A stretch of DNA of 11,194 nt. Origin: Flammeovirgaceae bacterium. GTDB lineage: Bacteria > Bacteroidota > Bacteroidia > Cytophagales > Cyclobacteriaceae. Below the pieces are notes generated by a model that saw only the letters and a program-made list of their open reading frames with translations, did not search any database and was not told the origin of the DNA. The stretch spans positions 1 through 11,194 of the forward strand of contig JAKEEN010000296.1 of NCBI GenBank assembly GCA_022616575.1, read 5' to 3'. Below are positions 1-7,582 of this stretch, in pieces (positions within the stretch are counted from its first letter, which is position 1; each line of letters starts with the position of its first letter). The position numbers were made by a program, and so were the translations under genes.

Positions 1-5
1 AAATA

Positions 6-36
6 AAGAAGCCACCCTGATACAAGGTGGCTTCTT
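6..36. terminator. Bidirectional intrinsic terminator-like stem-loop
   Basis: An 11-bp perfect stem (6-16 pairing with 26-36, AAGAAGCCACC with GGTGGCTTCTT) encloses a 9-base loop. T-rich sequence follows on both strands: CGTTTTAATT on the plus strand and TATTT on the minus strand. It lies 24 bases beyond the stop codon of the leftward DUF2911 gene and probably ends its transcript. It may also serve a gene converging from outside the window. Confidence 0.8.
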
Positions 37-60
37 CGTTTTAATTAGCGAAAGTAAAAA

Positions 61-957
61 TTACTTCTTCTTTGCCTTTGGCATTTTAGCAATCTCTTCG
101 TTCAGCTTTTTAATTAGATCTTCGTTCAGCTTAACATAACCGAAATCATCTTTTTCTCCTTTAGCAATGGCAAGCGACTGTTGAGCTGTTGCCAAAGCTC
201 CGGTCTTGTCGCCTAAGGCATCCTGAATTTTTGCTTTCGTGTGAATATTCCAGAAAGCTTTTTGATTTCCGTTATTGATACCCAATGTAATCCACTCAAG
301 GGCTTTGTTTAAATCCTTTCCATTGTCAAAATAATAGCGGGCAGAAGCAACGTAATTACCAGGACTTACTTTTGTGCCTGCCTCGATGGCTTTCATTACT
401 TTGGCATCGTAGTCGGCATTGATGCCAACTTTTACAGATGTATTTTCCCAGGCAAATTGAAGTTTTGCGCCTGTGTTATTATCAGCGATGTCTGAAATAT
501 TTATCGTGAAGGTCTCCACTTTTTCCGTTAGCCTTTCTGACTTTGCAGTAACCCTCGCTACTTCTTTACTTTTGTCGTAGGTAGCATTGGTAAGCGCCCC
601 TGCATTCACGTCTGAGTATAGCATGACTGTCCACTCAGTCGCTCCGGGAATTGTAAATACCAGGTACTCACCTTTTTTTACATCTACACCCTCCAATTTA
701 ACATCATCAGAGAACGAAATAACGGTACCGTTGTTGGCACCCGTTCTCCAGATTTCACCAAACGGAACAAGAAAATCGGCACCCTCGCCAAATATTTTTC
801 TTCCTTTAGCTTTCGGACGGGAGTAATTAACTTTTACATCAGTCAATCCGACAACGGTAGTGACTGAACCACCCGGACTGGGTTGCGGAGTTTGAATTTG
901 GGCCTCTGCCATAAAGCAGGCGGCCGCCAGAACGATAGCAAGTATCGGTTTTTTCAT
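61..957 (-). CDS. Secreted DUF2911 family protein with TPR-like C-terminal tail
   Basis: A 298-residue exported protein. Residues 1-19 form a signal peptide (MKK, then a hydrophobic run ending AEA before Q20). Residues about 25-175 are a DUF2911 domain, recognised from the family motifs VNYSRP (44-49), GRKIFG (52-57), VPFGEIWRTGANN (64-76) and FTINI (150-154). The family has no established biochemical role that I know of. Residues about 200-290 are helical and resemble tetratricopeptide helices (ARYYFDNGKDLNKALEWI, then KIQDALGDKTGALATAQQ), followed by a lysine-rich end (KAKKK). DUF2911 proteins with such a tail are common in Bacteroidota. The ATG at 957 is well placed before the signal peptide. 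The gene is probably monocistronic: it is divergent from the glycosylase gene and followed by a strong stem-loop. The likely location is the periplasm or outside the cell; function is unknown. Confidence 0.88.
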   Translation of the reverse strand: MKKPILAIVLAAACFMAEAQIQTPQPSPGGSVTTVVGLTDVKVNYSRPKAKGRKIFGEGADFLVPFGEIWRTGANNGTVISFSDDVKLEGVDVKKGEYLVFTIPGATEWTVMLYSDVNAGALTNATYDKSKEVARVTAKSERLTEKVETFTINISDIADNNTGAKLQFAWENTSVKVGINADYDAKVMKAIEAGTKVSPGNYVASARYYFDNGKDLNKALEWITLGINNGNQKAFWNIHTKAKIQDALGDKTGALATAQQSLAIAKGEKDDFGYVKLNEDLIKKLNEEIAKMPKAKKK

Positions 958-1026
958 GTTGTTTGTTTTTTGGTTAATTCGTGGCTTCGAAATTAATCTT
1001 TCTTTCGGTATCGCGAATTACTTTTT
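958..1026. promoter_or_regulatory. Divergent promoter region, DUF2911 gene / DNA glycosylase gene
   Basis: This 69-base spacer must drive both flanking genes. On the minus strand TAATTTCG (995-988) matches the Bacteroidota -7 consensus TAnnTTTG at all but one fixed position, with TTCG 18 bases upstream as a weak -33 partner; it lies 30 bases from the leftward ATG. On the plus strand TTTG (969-972) followed after 21 bases by TAATCTTT (994-1001) is a weaker candidate. The two -7 candidates overlap, so firing could be mutually exclusive. These are motif matches only. Confidence 0.4.
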
Positions 1027-1617
1027 ATGAAGCTTTCAGAAGATTTTTATCAGCGGCCAGATGTAGCGAAGATTGCACGAGAATTGTTGGGAAAAATTCT
1101 TACTACAAAGGTGAATGGATTTATTACCGGTGGCATGATTGTAGAAACAGAAGCCTATTCGTGGAAAGAACGCGGTTGTCATGCCTTTGGCGATAAAAAG
1201 ACAAACCGCAATGCTGTGATGTTCGAGAAGGGAGGACTTTCCTACGTGTACCTCTGTTATGGTATTCACAACCTCTTTAATGTTGTAACCAACAAGGCTG
1301 GTATTGCCGATGCCGTATTGATTCGGGCCATAGAGCCGGTGAAAGGGCATGATATTATGCTCCAAAGAAGAAACATAAAAACAATGTCTTACCAATTATC
1401 TTCCGGACCGGGTAAATTAACGAAGGCTTTGGGCATAGACAGAAGTTTTAATGGCAAAGATCTTGGGAAATCTGAAATTTGGATTGAAGATGATGGAATT
1501 CGTATAAGTAACAAGCAGATTGAAATTTCAAGCCGGATTGGTATTGCGTATGCTAAAGAAGATGCTGAATTGCCCTGGCGGTTTTGCATTGCAGGAAATA
1601 AGTACATTAGTCAATAG
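1027..1617 (+). CDS. DNA-3-methyladenine glycosylase (AAG/MPG family)
   Basis: A 196-residue base-excision-repair enzyme that cleaves the N-glycosidic bond of alkylated purines such as 3-methyladenine, and in some homologues hypoxanthine or ethenoadenine, leaving an abasic site. It belongs to the AAG/MPG fold, not to the HhH Tag/AlkA families. The motif IVETEAY (38-44) holds the catalytic glutamate, E42 (human Glu125), and Y44 (human Tyr127). H52 in the CHAF motif matches human His136. YVYLCYG (73-79) holds Y75 and Y78, matching human Tyr159 and the base-flipping Tyr162. The later motif SGPGKLTKALGI (126-137) is also typical. Length is normal for bacterial members and all key residues are present, so it should be active. 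The ATG at 1027 begins the usual short N-terminus (KLSEDFYQR). It stands alone, with no repair genes nearby; its stop codon lies inside an inverted repeat. Confidence 0.95.
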   Translation: MKLSEDFYQRPDVAKIARELLGKILTTKVNGFITGGMIVETEAYSWKERGCHAFGDKKTNRNAVMFEKGGLSYVYLCYGIHNLFNVVTNKAGIADAVLIRAIEPVKGHDIMLQRRNIKTMSYQLSSGPGKLTKALGIDRSFNGKDLGKSEIWIEDDGIRISNKQIEISSRIGIAYAKEDAELPWRFCIAGNKYISQ

Positions 1618-1678
1618 TCATTGCTCGCAGATCACTTTTTTCTAATGACCAGGGACTAATGACTAATATCCAATGACA
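1606..1678. repeat. Intergenic inverted repeat with degenerate CTAATGAC units
   Basis: Positions 1606-1619 (ATTAGTCAATAGTC) are the reverse complement of 1654-1667 (GACTAATGACTAAT) with 13 of 14 matches, giving a stem over a 34-base loop. Related 8-mers occur at 1642-1649 and 1656-1663 (CTAATGAC), 1663-1670 (CTAATATC) and 1671-1678 (CAATGACA). The left arm contains the glycosylase stop codon. It could fold at the 3' end of that mRNA, but no U-tract follows directly, so it is called a repeat, not a terminator. Confidence 0.6.
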
Positions 1679-1687
1679 GATTTTAGA

Positions 1688-1695
1688 TAACTTTG
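1688..1695 (+). promoter_or_regulatory. Bacteroidota -7 promoter element upstream of the OmpA-family gene
   Basis: TAACTTTG is an exact match to TAnnTTTG. It ends only five bases before the ATG at 1701, so a start about 5-7 bases downstream would give an almost leaderless mRNA. No clear TTTG partner lies 17-23 bases upstream, which lowers confidence. Confidence 0.45.
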
Positions 1696-1700
1696 TTCCT

Positions 1701-3302
1701 ATGCGCTTTTTGATTTTTTTATTATCTATTTCCCTTTCAACCCAGGCTCAGCTTGCCACTGATCCGTTTCAATTGATAAATTCTCCTTATGATGAGCAAA
1801 ACCCAGTGATTAGTCCGGACGGGAATACCTTATTTTTTACCATCGGTAATCATCCACAAAACGTGGGTGGTAAAAAAGATGCGGGCGACATTTGGTTCTC
1901 TCGAAAAACAGGCGATGTGTGGTCTGCGCCAGTTCACGGAGGAAGTTTGCTAAATGATCGTGCCTACAATGCCGTTGCCGGTGTATCTGCCGATGGCAAT
2001 CAACTATTTATCATGAATCATTTTGACAATGCTGAAAAAACGCAAGCACTTGCTCCGGACGGTCGAGTGGTTTTGACTAGTTCCGCCACAGGAAACCCTG
2101 CTAAAACACAGGGGATATCCGTATCAATTAATAGTGGAAGTAGCTGGGGAAAACCAACAAACATTTCGATTCCTTATTTTCAAAACAGGTCACAGTTAAT
2201 CAGCGGCCATTTATCTACAGACGATGAAATATTTATTTACTCAGCAGAAACATACGGCACTGTAGGGGTGGAAGACCTATATGTCTGCTTAAAGAAAGAA
2301 GATGGATCATGGAGTGAACCGAAAAACCTGGGGCGGGTTGTCAATACACAATTTCAAGAGTTGTGTCCCTGGTTAAGCGATGATAAAATGACGTTGTATT
2401 TTTCAACCAATGGGAAGCAAGGCTTTGGAAGTTTTGATGTTTATGAAACCACCAGACTTGATGACACATGGACCAACTGGTCTGAACCTAAAAACATTGG
2501 CAATGATGTAAATTCCAACTACCGTGAGCTTTATTATTTCCTATTGCCAGGCGGACAATCACTCTACACAAGCACAAAAGATAGCGATGGATATGGAGAT
2601 ATTAAATTATTCAGCCCTTCGCTTGACCAAAAGCAAGACACAGTTCTGCTACAAGACCCTGTTGTAATAAAGCCTGTTCAGAAAATAATTAATGATAACG
2701 AAACCAAGGTTACCGGACTTGTTCGGGATGCAAAAACAAGTGAAGTAATCAATGCAAAAATTGTATTTACTTCGGCCGGTTACAAAAGGGAAGCGAATCC
2801 CGGTAGTAATGGGTATGCCGTTGTGCTTAACTCAACACTTGAGTACAATGTGAATATTGAAGCACGCGGATACGTAAGCGCATTTGAAAAACTTGCCTTG
2901 AATACGTATGAATTGCGAGAATTGGAAATGAATTTTCAACTTCAACCCATAGAGATTGGCACAACAGTAAATTTAAAAAATGTATTGTTCGTGCAGAGTA
3001 AGACCGAGTTGTTGCCTGAATCATTTCCTGAATTAGATGGGGTAGTTGAATTTATGAGAACCAATCCAAATGTAACGATTGAACTGACCGGTCATACTGA
3101 CAATCGGGGCGTTTATGATCAGCTAAAAAAGCTTTCTCAGGCACGGGTAGATCGGGTAAAAAATTATTTGGTAGGAAAGGGCATTGACAAAAAACGGATT
3201 GCGGGCAAGGGATATGGAGGTACAAAACCAATTGCCAGTAATGATACCGAAGAAACCCGCAGGTTAAACAGGAGAGTAGAATTTATTATCAAGAAACTTT
3301 GA
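1701..3302 (+). CDS. PD40 beta-propeller / OmpA peptidoglycan-binding envelope protein
   Basis: A 533-residue exported protein. Signal peptide 1-16 (cleavage after QA, before Q17). Residues about 25-305 carry PD40 (WD40-like) blade motifs: NPVISPDGNTLFF (34-46), AVAGVSADGNQLF (91-103), LCPWLSDDKMTLYFS (221-235) and YFLLPGGQSLYTS (279-291), with DIW, DLY and DVY strand ends. Residues about 335-415 look like a carboxypeptidase-regulatory-type beta-sandwich (TKVTGLVRDAKTSEVINAKI). Residues 418-533 form an OmpA C-terminal domain with GHTDNRG (464-470) and a closing NRRVEF (523-528). D467 and R482 match the Asp/Arg pair that binds diaminopimelate in OmpA, so it probably anchors to peptidoglycan in the periplasm. 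This architecture is frequent in Bacteroidota and resembles type IX secretion-associated proteins such as PorE, but there is no such gene cluster here, so I do not assign that role. It converges with the LytTR gene 15 bases away. Confidence 0.9.
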   Translation: MRFLIFLLSISLSTQAQLATDPFQLINSPYDEQNPVISPDGNTLFFTIGNHPQNVGGKKDAGDIWFSRKTGDVWSAPVHGGSLLNDRAYNAVAGVSADGNQLFIMNHFDNAEKTQALAPDGRVVLTSSATGNPAKTQGISVSINSGSSWGKPTNISIPYFQNRSQLISGHLSTDDEIFIYSAETYGTVGVEDLYVCLKKEDGSWSEPKNLGRVVNTQFQELCPWLSDDKMTLYFSTNGKQGFGSFDVYETTRLDDTWTNWSEPKNIGNDVNSNYRELYYFLLPGGQSLYTSTKDSDGYGDIKLFSPSLDQKQDTVLLQDPVVIKPVQKIINDNETKVTGLVRDAKTSEVINAKIVFTSAGYKREANPGSNGYAVVLNSTLEYNVNIEARGYVSAFEKLALNTYELRELEMNFQLQPIEIGTTVNLKNVLFVQSKTELLPESFPELDGVVEFMRTNPNVTIELTGHTDNRGVYDQLKKLSQARVDRVKNYLVGKGIDKKRIAGKGYGGTKPIASNDTEETRRLNRRVEFIIKKL

Positions 3303-3317
3303 TGCTAATTCTTGTAT

Positions 3318-4025
3318 CTATTCAAAAGAGTTCCTGGCCAGAAGTTTGATTACTTCGTTTTTATAATTTCTACCAATCGGTATAGAGTGCTTGCCAATCT
3401 CAACATCAGTAGCCGAATAGCAGTCGATTTTATTAAGGGAAATGATGAACGACCGGTGAATCCTTAAAAAAAGTTCTTTGGGCAAACTCTCTTCCAGGTA
3501 ACTGATCTTTTGTTGAGTGACAATTTCTTTATCCATGGTCTTAACCTTCACATAGTCCTTTACACTTTCGATGTAAAGAATATCCTTAATCTTAGTCTTC
3601 ACCATTTTCTTGTCTACTTTAAAGTAAACATAGTCATCAGTTGGCTGCTCGGCTCTTGTTGCGGTTGAAACCGGGGCAGGTTGCTGTTGTACTTTAGCAA
3701 TGGCTTTTAAGAAACGTTCAAACGGTATAGGTTTTAATAAATAATCTACAACCTCCAATTCAAAGCCTTCAATGGCATAATCGCGAAAGGCGGTAGTAAA
3801 AATAACTTTAGGGCGGTGCTTCAGTGTTTTAAGAAATTCAATTCCCGACAACTTTGGCATTTGAATATCGAGAAACATTAAGTCAACCGGGTGTTGCTGT
3901 AAATAAGAAAAGGCAGCCACTCCGCTCCTGAATTTACTTACCAGCTCAAGCGTATCCACACGCGAAACGTATGATTCCAGGATTTCTATCGCCAATGGTT
4001 CATCATCTATGATAATACACTTCAT
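3318..4025 (-). CDS. LytTR-family response regulator (AlgR/LytR type)
   Basis: A 235-residue cytoplasmic transcription regulator. The receiver domain (1-120) has the acidic pair D7/D8, phospho-acceptor D53 in FLDIQMP, T78/T79 in IFTTAF and the conserved K98 in LLKPI. A proline/alanine-rich linker (about 114-130) leads to a LytTR DNA-binding domain (131-232), with landmarks YFKVDKKMV, ILYIESVKDYVKV, FLRIHRSFIISLNKI and IPIGRNYK. The LytTR fold binds DNA with beta strands rather than a helix-turn-helix. It is the partner of the LytS-type kinase encoded 65 bases upstream on the same strand; the pair is probably co-transcribed. The ATG at 4025 begins with the standard KCIIIDDEP. Everything needed for phosphotransfer is present. 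The target genes cannot be told from the sequence; the divergent DUF5916 gene is a candidate by position only. Confidence 0.93.
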   Translation of the reverse strand: MKCIIIDDEPLAIEILESYVSRVDTLELVSKFRSGVAAFSYLQQHPVDLMFLDIQMPKLSGIEFLKTLKHRPKVIFTTAFRDYAIEGFELEVVDYLLKPIPFERFLKAIAKVQQQPAPVSTATRAEQPTDDYVYFKVDKKMVKTKIKDILYIESVKDYVKVKTMDKEIVTQQKISYLEESLPKELFLRIHRSFIISLNKIDCYSATDVEIGKHSIPIGRNYKNEVIKLLARNSFE

Positions 4026-4036
4026 TTTGTTGATAG

Positions 4037-4087
4037 GCTAATGTGTTAATGTGCTAAACTAAGCTCTTGGCTAAATCTATTGCTAAT
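4037..4087. repeat. Short tandem repeat between kinase and LytTR regulator genes
   Basis: An 8-bp unit is repeated about 2.6 times: GCTAATGT (4037-4044), GTTAATGT (4045-4052), GCTAA (4053-4057). Further GCTAA copies lie at 4070-4074 and 4082-4086. It fills most of the 65-base gap between the kinase stop and the regulator start. It is a noncoding simple repeat; from memory, similar GCTAATGT runs occur between genes in other Bacteroidota, which I cannot check here. Confidence 0.55.
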
Positions 4088-4090
4088 TGC

Positions 4091-5134
4091 CTATTGATTC
4101 TCTATCGTTAAAACAACCAGAAAGGTTTCTTGCCCTTCAAAAATTTTCAGATCATGCATGCCGGGATATAGCAATTCAAGCCTGCGTTTTGCATTTTGAA
4201 TGCCAATCCCTTCCGGTTTTTTGGCAGCTCCGTTTTTGGCAGCCACGCTATTCTCAATTTTTGTGCTGATACTATGGTGATCAAGGTTGATTTGAATTTT
4301 GACCCAACATGAATCCAATTCCTCGCTGGCGCCATGTTTAAAACAGTTTTCAATAAACGGAAGGAGGAGCAGGGGGGCCATTTTCCTATTGGTAACTTCA
4401 CCGTGTACCCTAAAGTCCACCTCCAATTTGTCTCCATAGCGCATCTTCTCGATGTCTATATAGTTTTGCAGAAATTTAATCTCTTTGCTTACATTTACTT
4501 CATCGCCTGTACATTCATAAAGCATGTAGTTAATTAACTCAGAAAGCTTGAGAACCATTTCTGGTGCCCGGTCTGATTTTTTTAGTGTAAGCGCGTAAAG
4601 ATTGTTTAGTGTGTTAAAAAGAAAATGCGGGTGTATCTGCGTTTTTAGAAATTTAAGTTCTGCTTGTAGTTTTTCCTGAAATAAAACTTGTTGCACCTGT
4701 TTATTGGCATACCAGTACTTCAGCAGTTTGATCATCACAGCTGTAAACACAACCTGGTAGATATAAACAAAAGTTTTAATGATTTTCGGAACGTAGAACA
4801 GGGGTTCGTTCAGGTATTCTGGGTAGTAAAGAGGAAAGTCAATCGTGAAGGCAAGAATTCGTTGTGCCGTGCCCGCGGCAAATGATGAAATCAGAAATAA
4901 TATGGTAAACTCAATGTATTTCCCTGTTAATATATATTTAGGGAGTAAAAAATATAAAACAAAATAGGTGAGCAGCATCTTAACTGGCAGGTAGAGAGCC
5001 TCTTCAAAAAATGTTTGCTTATAGTTATCATAAAAGATTCCGTGCAAGACACCATAAAAGACCAGGTGTACAGTCCAAAAGAGAACGTGTTGAAATATTC
5101 TGTTCTTAAAGATGGGTGGGAGTGATTTTAGCAC
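4091..5134 (-). CDS. LytS/YehU-type membrane sensor histidine kinase
   Basis: A 347-residue inner-membrane kinase of the His_kinase (PF06580) class that phosphorylates LytTR regulators. Four hydrophobic segments (about 15-35, 50-70, 75-97, 118-140) form the sensor; there is no separate extracytoplasmic domain. A short coiled segment (143-163) leads to the H-box IHPHFLFNTLNNLYAL, with probable phospho-acceptor H170 in PHFLFN. The ATP-binding part has the N-box LLPFIENCFKHG (257-268) and G-box EGIGIQNAKRRLELLYPG (308-325). The usual Asp of the D-box is not obvious: the segment reads TKIENSV, as in many Bacteroidota LytS proteins. The start is GTG at 5134, supported by an upstream -7 element; the next in-frame ATG (M53) would remove the first membrane segment. 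It is transcribed before its LytTR partner and divergently from the DUF5916 gene. The stimulus is unknown. Confidence 0.93.
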   Translation of the reverse strand: MLKSLPPIFKNRIFQHVLFWTVHLVFYGVLHGIFYDNYKQTFFEEALYLPVKMLLTYFVLYFLLPKYILTGKYIEFTILFLISSFAAGTAQRILAFTIDFPLYYPEYLNEPLFYVPKIIKTFVYIYQVVFTAVMIKLLKYWYANKQVQQVLFQEKLQAELKFLKTQIHPHFLFNTLNNLYALTLKKSDRAPEMVLKLSELINYMLYECTGDEVNVSKEIKFLQNYIDIEKMRYGDKLEVDFRVHGEVTNRKMAPLLLLPFIENCFKHGASEELDSCWVKIQINLDHHSISTKIENSVAAKNGAAKKPEGIGIQNAKRRLELLYPGMHDLKIFEGQETFLVVLTIENQ

Positions 5135-5158
5135 AGGTATTCTTAAACTATAATCTTA

Positions 5159-5166
5159 CAAAATTA
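5159..5166 (-). promoter_or_regulatory. -7 promoter element of the LytS/LytTR operon
   Basis: On the minus strand this reads TAATTTTG, an exact TAnnTTTG match, ending 24 bases before the GTG start at 5134. TTTG at 5194-5191 is a possible -33 element, but the 24-base spacer is slightly longer than the usual 17-23. Its position supports the GTG start. Confidence 0.5.
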
Positions 5167-5304
5167 ACCCGTTCCGATAGAGATAGTTCCCAAAATATTC
5201 ATTCGTTCGTTTCTGCCTGACAAACGCCTATTACCAACTCCTCAAATACCTTCATCAGGCTGCTGTTGTTTTCTAGTCCTTGCTGAGTGCCCTCTGTCAA
5301 CGAA

Positions 5305-5333
5305 TTGAAAACCTTATTTATTAAATACGTTGG
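5305..5333 (+). promoter_or_regulatory. Candidate promoter of the DUF5916 gene
   Basis: TTG (5305-5307), an 18-base spacer, then TACGTTGG (5326-5333), one mismatch from TAnnTTTG at the fixed positions. It ends 20 bases before the ATG at 5354. The element covers the upstream in-frame TTG at 5330, so that codon would lie at or before the transcript start, which favours the ATG. Confidence 0.4.
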
Positions 5334-5353
5334 GGCGGTCGAAACCCGCTTGT

Positions 5354-7579
5354 ATGAGAATGCTCATTGCCCTGATAATTCTATTCATTTTGTCTGATAC
5401 AAACGCCCCACTCTTTGCGCAATATCAGCCATCGAACAAAGAGAGATTCGTTATGCCGTTGGTGCTTGCGAAAGAGCCTGCCAAAATTGATGGCGATCTT
5501 TCTGATTTAGTTTGGGCAACTGCTTCTGAAACCACAGACTTTATTAATAAATGGCCTGTTGATAGTGGTTTTGCTGAAGCCAAAACAAAAGTGAAAATGG
5601 CTTTTGATAAAGACTTTATTTATGTGACCGCAACTATGTTTCAGAAACGCGAGGATTTGGTGATTATGACGTTAAAGCGGGATCAGCAGAATTTGTTCTG
5701 GAATAGTGAGAACATTGCACTCGTCTTAGATCCGATTAATCAGAAAACAAATGGATTCATCTTTGGCTTAAATGCAGGTGGTGCCCAATTCGATGGAACT
5801 ATTAATCTGCAAGGGCAATGGAGCATCTCGAACGAGAATTGGGATAACAAATGGTTTTCAGCCGTTAAAGTTCATGATGAGTATTGGGTAGCGGAGATGG
5901 CGATTCCATTTACCGTATTGCGGTTTAAAAATATTCAGGATGATTGGGGTGTGAACCTGGTAAGAACTGACATGAAAAGAAATGTCTACAGCACGTGGGC
6001 ACAAGTCCCTATACAGCTTAATGGGATTGATCTCGGCCACTTAGGCACCTTGCAGTGGAAGGAAAAAGTTGAACCAAACAGGAGCCGCTTGACACTAATA
6101 CCTTATTTGTCTGGTGGCGTTTCGCGCAACCATGTAGATCGGGAAGCAGCGAGATCGCAAGGTGATGCAGGCCTGGATGCAAAAATTTCATTGACCTCAT
6201 CATTGAATCTTGATCTTACCTATCGACCGGATTTTTCTAATGTGGATGTAGATCAGCAGATGACGAATGTTACCCGGTACTCTTTGTTTTTTCCTGAGCG
6301 AAGAAATTTCTTCCTGGAAAATGCTGACTTGTTTTCGAATTACGGATCCTGGTTAGTTCGTCCATTCTTTTCGCGGAAGATTGGCCTGTATAATGGCGAA
6401 CCTGTACCCATCATAGCTGGGGCACGATTAAGTGGAAATATTACCGACCGGCTGCGTATAGGCATGATGGATATTCAAACGGAAGCTACGGATGAATTAT
6501 CAGCCCATAACTATTTTGTCAGTTCATTTCAACAACGAATATGGTCACGGTCTAGTTTAAAATTCATCGCGGCTAACCGGCAAATGACCAAGGTAACAGA
6601 GGGCGATTCGCAAACGGACTATAACCGTACATATGGAGGAGAGTTTCAGTACATTTCATCAAATGGTAAACTTAACGGAAGCCTCAGAGCCCACACCACG
6701 CAGACGCCTGATAAATTTTCCGACAATTCGTACTACAGCACACAGGTAAACTACAACTCCGGAAAATTTTATTCAGGGAGTATGGTGGAATATACAGGTG
6801 AAAATTACATCAATGATTTTGGCTTTGTCCCCCGCTTGAACAATTACGATGCAGTTAGAGATACAACAGTTCGCATTGGCCATTATGCAATTAATCCCTG
6901 GTTTGGTTTATTAATCAGGCCAAAGGGCTCACATGTAAATTTAATTGAGCTCAATACATGGAGCGTATTTACCTATCGAAAGAATGGCCGTTTCATGGAA
7001 CGAAATACATCTGTTAACCTGACTGTCTCTTACAAAAATACGAGTGAGCTTTTCTTTGAAGCGTTCAGTACTTCCGTTCAACTCCCTTTTCCAGTTGAAA
7101 TAATTAAAAGCGATGTGCCACTCCCTGCTGCACGATACGATTTCTCGCAATATACTACCAAATACTCTTCTGACGCACGTAAAATTCTCAGTGGAACAGT
7201 AAGCTTTACGTACGGAAATTTTTATAACGGTACGCGTGTAGAATATGGCGCATCGGTGAGCGCACGCATGCAACCCTGGGGTACTTTTGGTGTCACCTTT
7301 TTACAAAACGATATTAAGCTGCCGGGTGAGTATGGTACTGCGAAATTTGTACTACTCGGGCCGAAAGCCGAGATAAGCCTGCGGAACAACATTTGGTGGA
7401 CCAGTTTCCTGCAATACAACACACAAGCTGAAAACTTTAATATCAACAGCCGGTTTCAATGGAGGTTTAAGCCCATGTCTGATTTATTTATTGTCTACAC
7501 CGATAATTACACATGCACAAACATGAAAGTAAAAAATAGAGGGGTTGTGTTTAAACTAACCTATTGGCTAAACCTGTAG
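5354..7579 (+). CDS. DUF5916 outer-membrane protein with N-terminal CBM9-like domain
   Basis: A 741-residue protein. Signal peptide 1-22 (RMLIALIILFILSD, ending LFA before Q23). Residues about 35-235 resemble the carbohydrate-binding family 9-like sandwich: KIDGDLSDLVWATA near its start, then VKMAFDKDFIYVTATMF and a WVAEMAIPF strand. The rest is DUF5916, with the signature RPDFSNVDVDQQ and LFFPERRNFFLENADLFSNYG (roughly 288-326), followed by alternating aromatic strands to the C-terminal VVFKLTYWLNL, which suggests an outer-membrane beta-barrel. Members are found mainly in Bacteroidota and Gemmatimonadota-like bacteria; I know of no defined substrate, and a role in surface sugar or polymer handling is inference from the CBM9-like part. 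I chose ATG 5354 over the TTG at 5330 because it directly precedes the signal peptide; ATG 5360 is also possible. It lies between two two-component systems. Confidence 0.9.
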   Translation: MRMLIALIILFILSDTNAPLFAQYQPSNKERFVMPLVLAKEPAKIDGDLSDLVWATASETTDFINKWPVDSGFAEAKTKVKMAFDKDFIYVTATMFQKREDLVIMTLKRDQQNLFWNSENIALVLDPINQKTNGFIFGLNAGGAQFDGTINLQGQWSISNENWDNKWFSAVKVHDEYWVAEMAIPFTVLRFKNIQDDWGVNLVRTDMKRNVYSTWAQVPIQLNGIDLGHLGTLQWKEKVEPNRSRLTLIPYLSGGVSRNHVDREAARSQGDAGLDAKISLTSSLNLDLTYRPDFSNVDVDQQMTNVTRYSLFFPERRNFFLENADLFSNYGSWLVRPFFSRKIGLYNGEPVPIIAGARLSGNITDRLRIGMMDIQTEATDELSAHNYFVSSFQQRIWSRSSLKFIAANRQMTKVTEGDSQTDYNRTYGGEFQYISSNGKLNGSLRAHTTQTPDKFSDNSYYSTQVNYNSGKFYSGSMVEYTGENYINDFGFVPRLNNYDAVRDTTVRIGHYAINPWFGLLIRPKGSHVNLIELNTWSVFTYRKNGRFMERNTSVNLTVSYKNTSELFFEAFSTSVQLPFPVEIIKSDVPLPAARYDFSQYTTKYSSDARKILSGTVSFTYGNFYNGTRVEYGASVSARMQPWGTFGVTFLQNDIKLPGEYGTAKFVLLGPKAEISLRNNIWWTSFLQYNTQAENFNINSRFQWRFKPMSDLFIVYTDNYTCTNMKVKNRGVVFKLTYWLNL

Positions 7580-7582
7580 GTC

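Larger units (their letters stand above)
5135..5353. promoter_or_regulatory. Divergent intergenic region, LytS-type kinase operon / DUF5916 gene
   Basis: This 219-base gap holds the promoters for both directions. The leftward candidate is TAATTTTG at 5166-5159; the rightward one is TTG (5305-5307) with TACGTTGG (5326-5333). The middle (5199-5363, minus strand) is stop-free for 54 codons but has only one internal ATG, so I do not call it a gene. No convincing dyad or terminator was found in it. Confidence 0.5.

Noticed and set aside
587..826. 79-codon plus-strand frame inside the DUF2911 gene
   Set aside because: It is antisense to a clearly coding frame with a signal peptide and family motifs, and its own translation has no recognisable features.
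1036..1395. 119-codon minus-strand frame inside the glycosylase gene
   Set aside because: The sense strand holds all AAG catalytic motifs; the antisense frame is cysteine- and histidine-rich as expected of a shadow.
3296..3330. Possible shared terminator between the converging OmpA-family and LytTR genes
   Set aside because: Only a bulged AT-rich pairing (AACTTTGA with TCAA and AGTT) is visible, with no U-tract; too weak to call.
5330..5353. TTG codon as start of the DUF5916 gene, adding MGRSKPAC
   Set aside because: The extension spoils the signal peptide layout and the TTG lies within the promoter-like element; ATG 5354 fits better.
6941..7273. 110-codon minus-strand frame inside the DUF5916 gene
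   Set aside because: It lies opposite the barrel-coding region, with no promoter, leader or recognisable domain.
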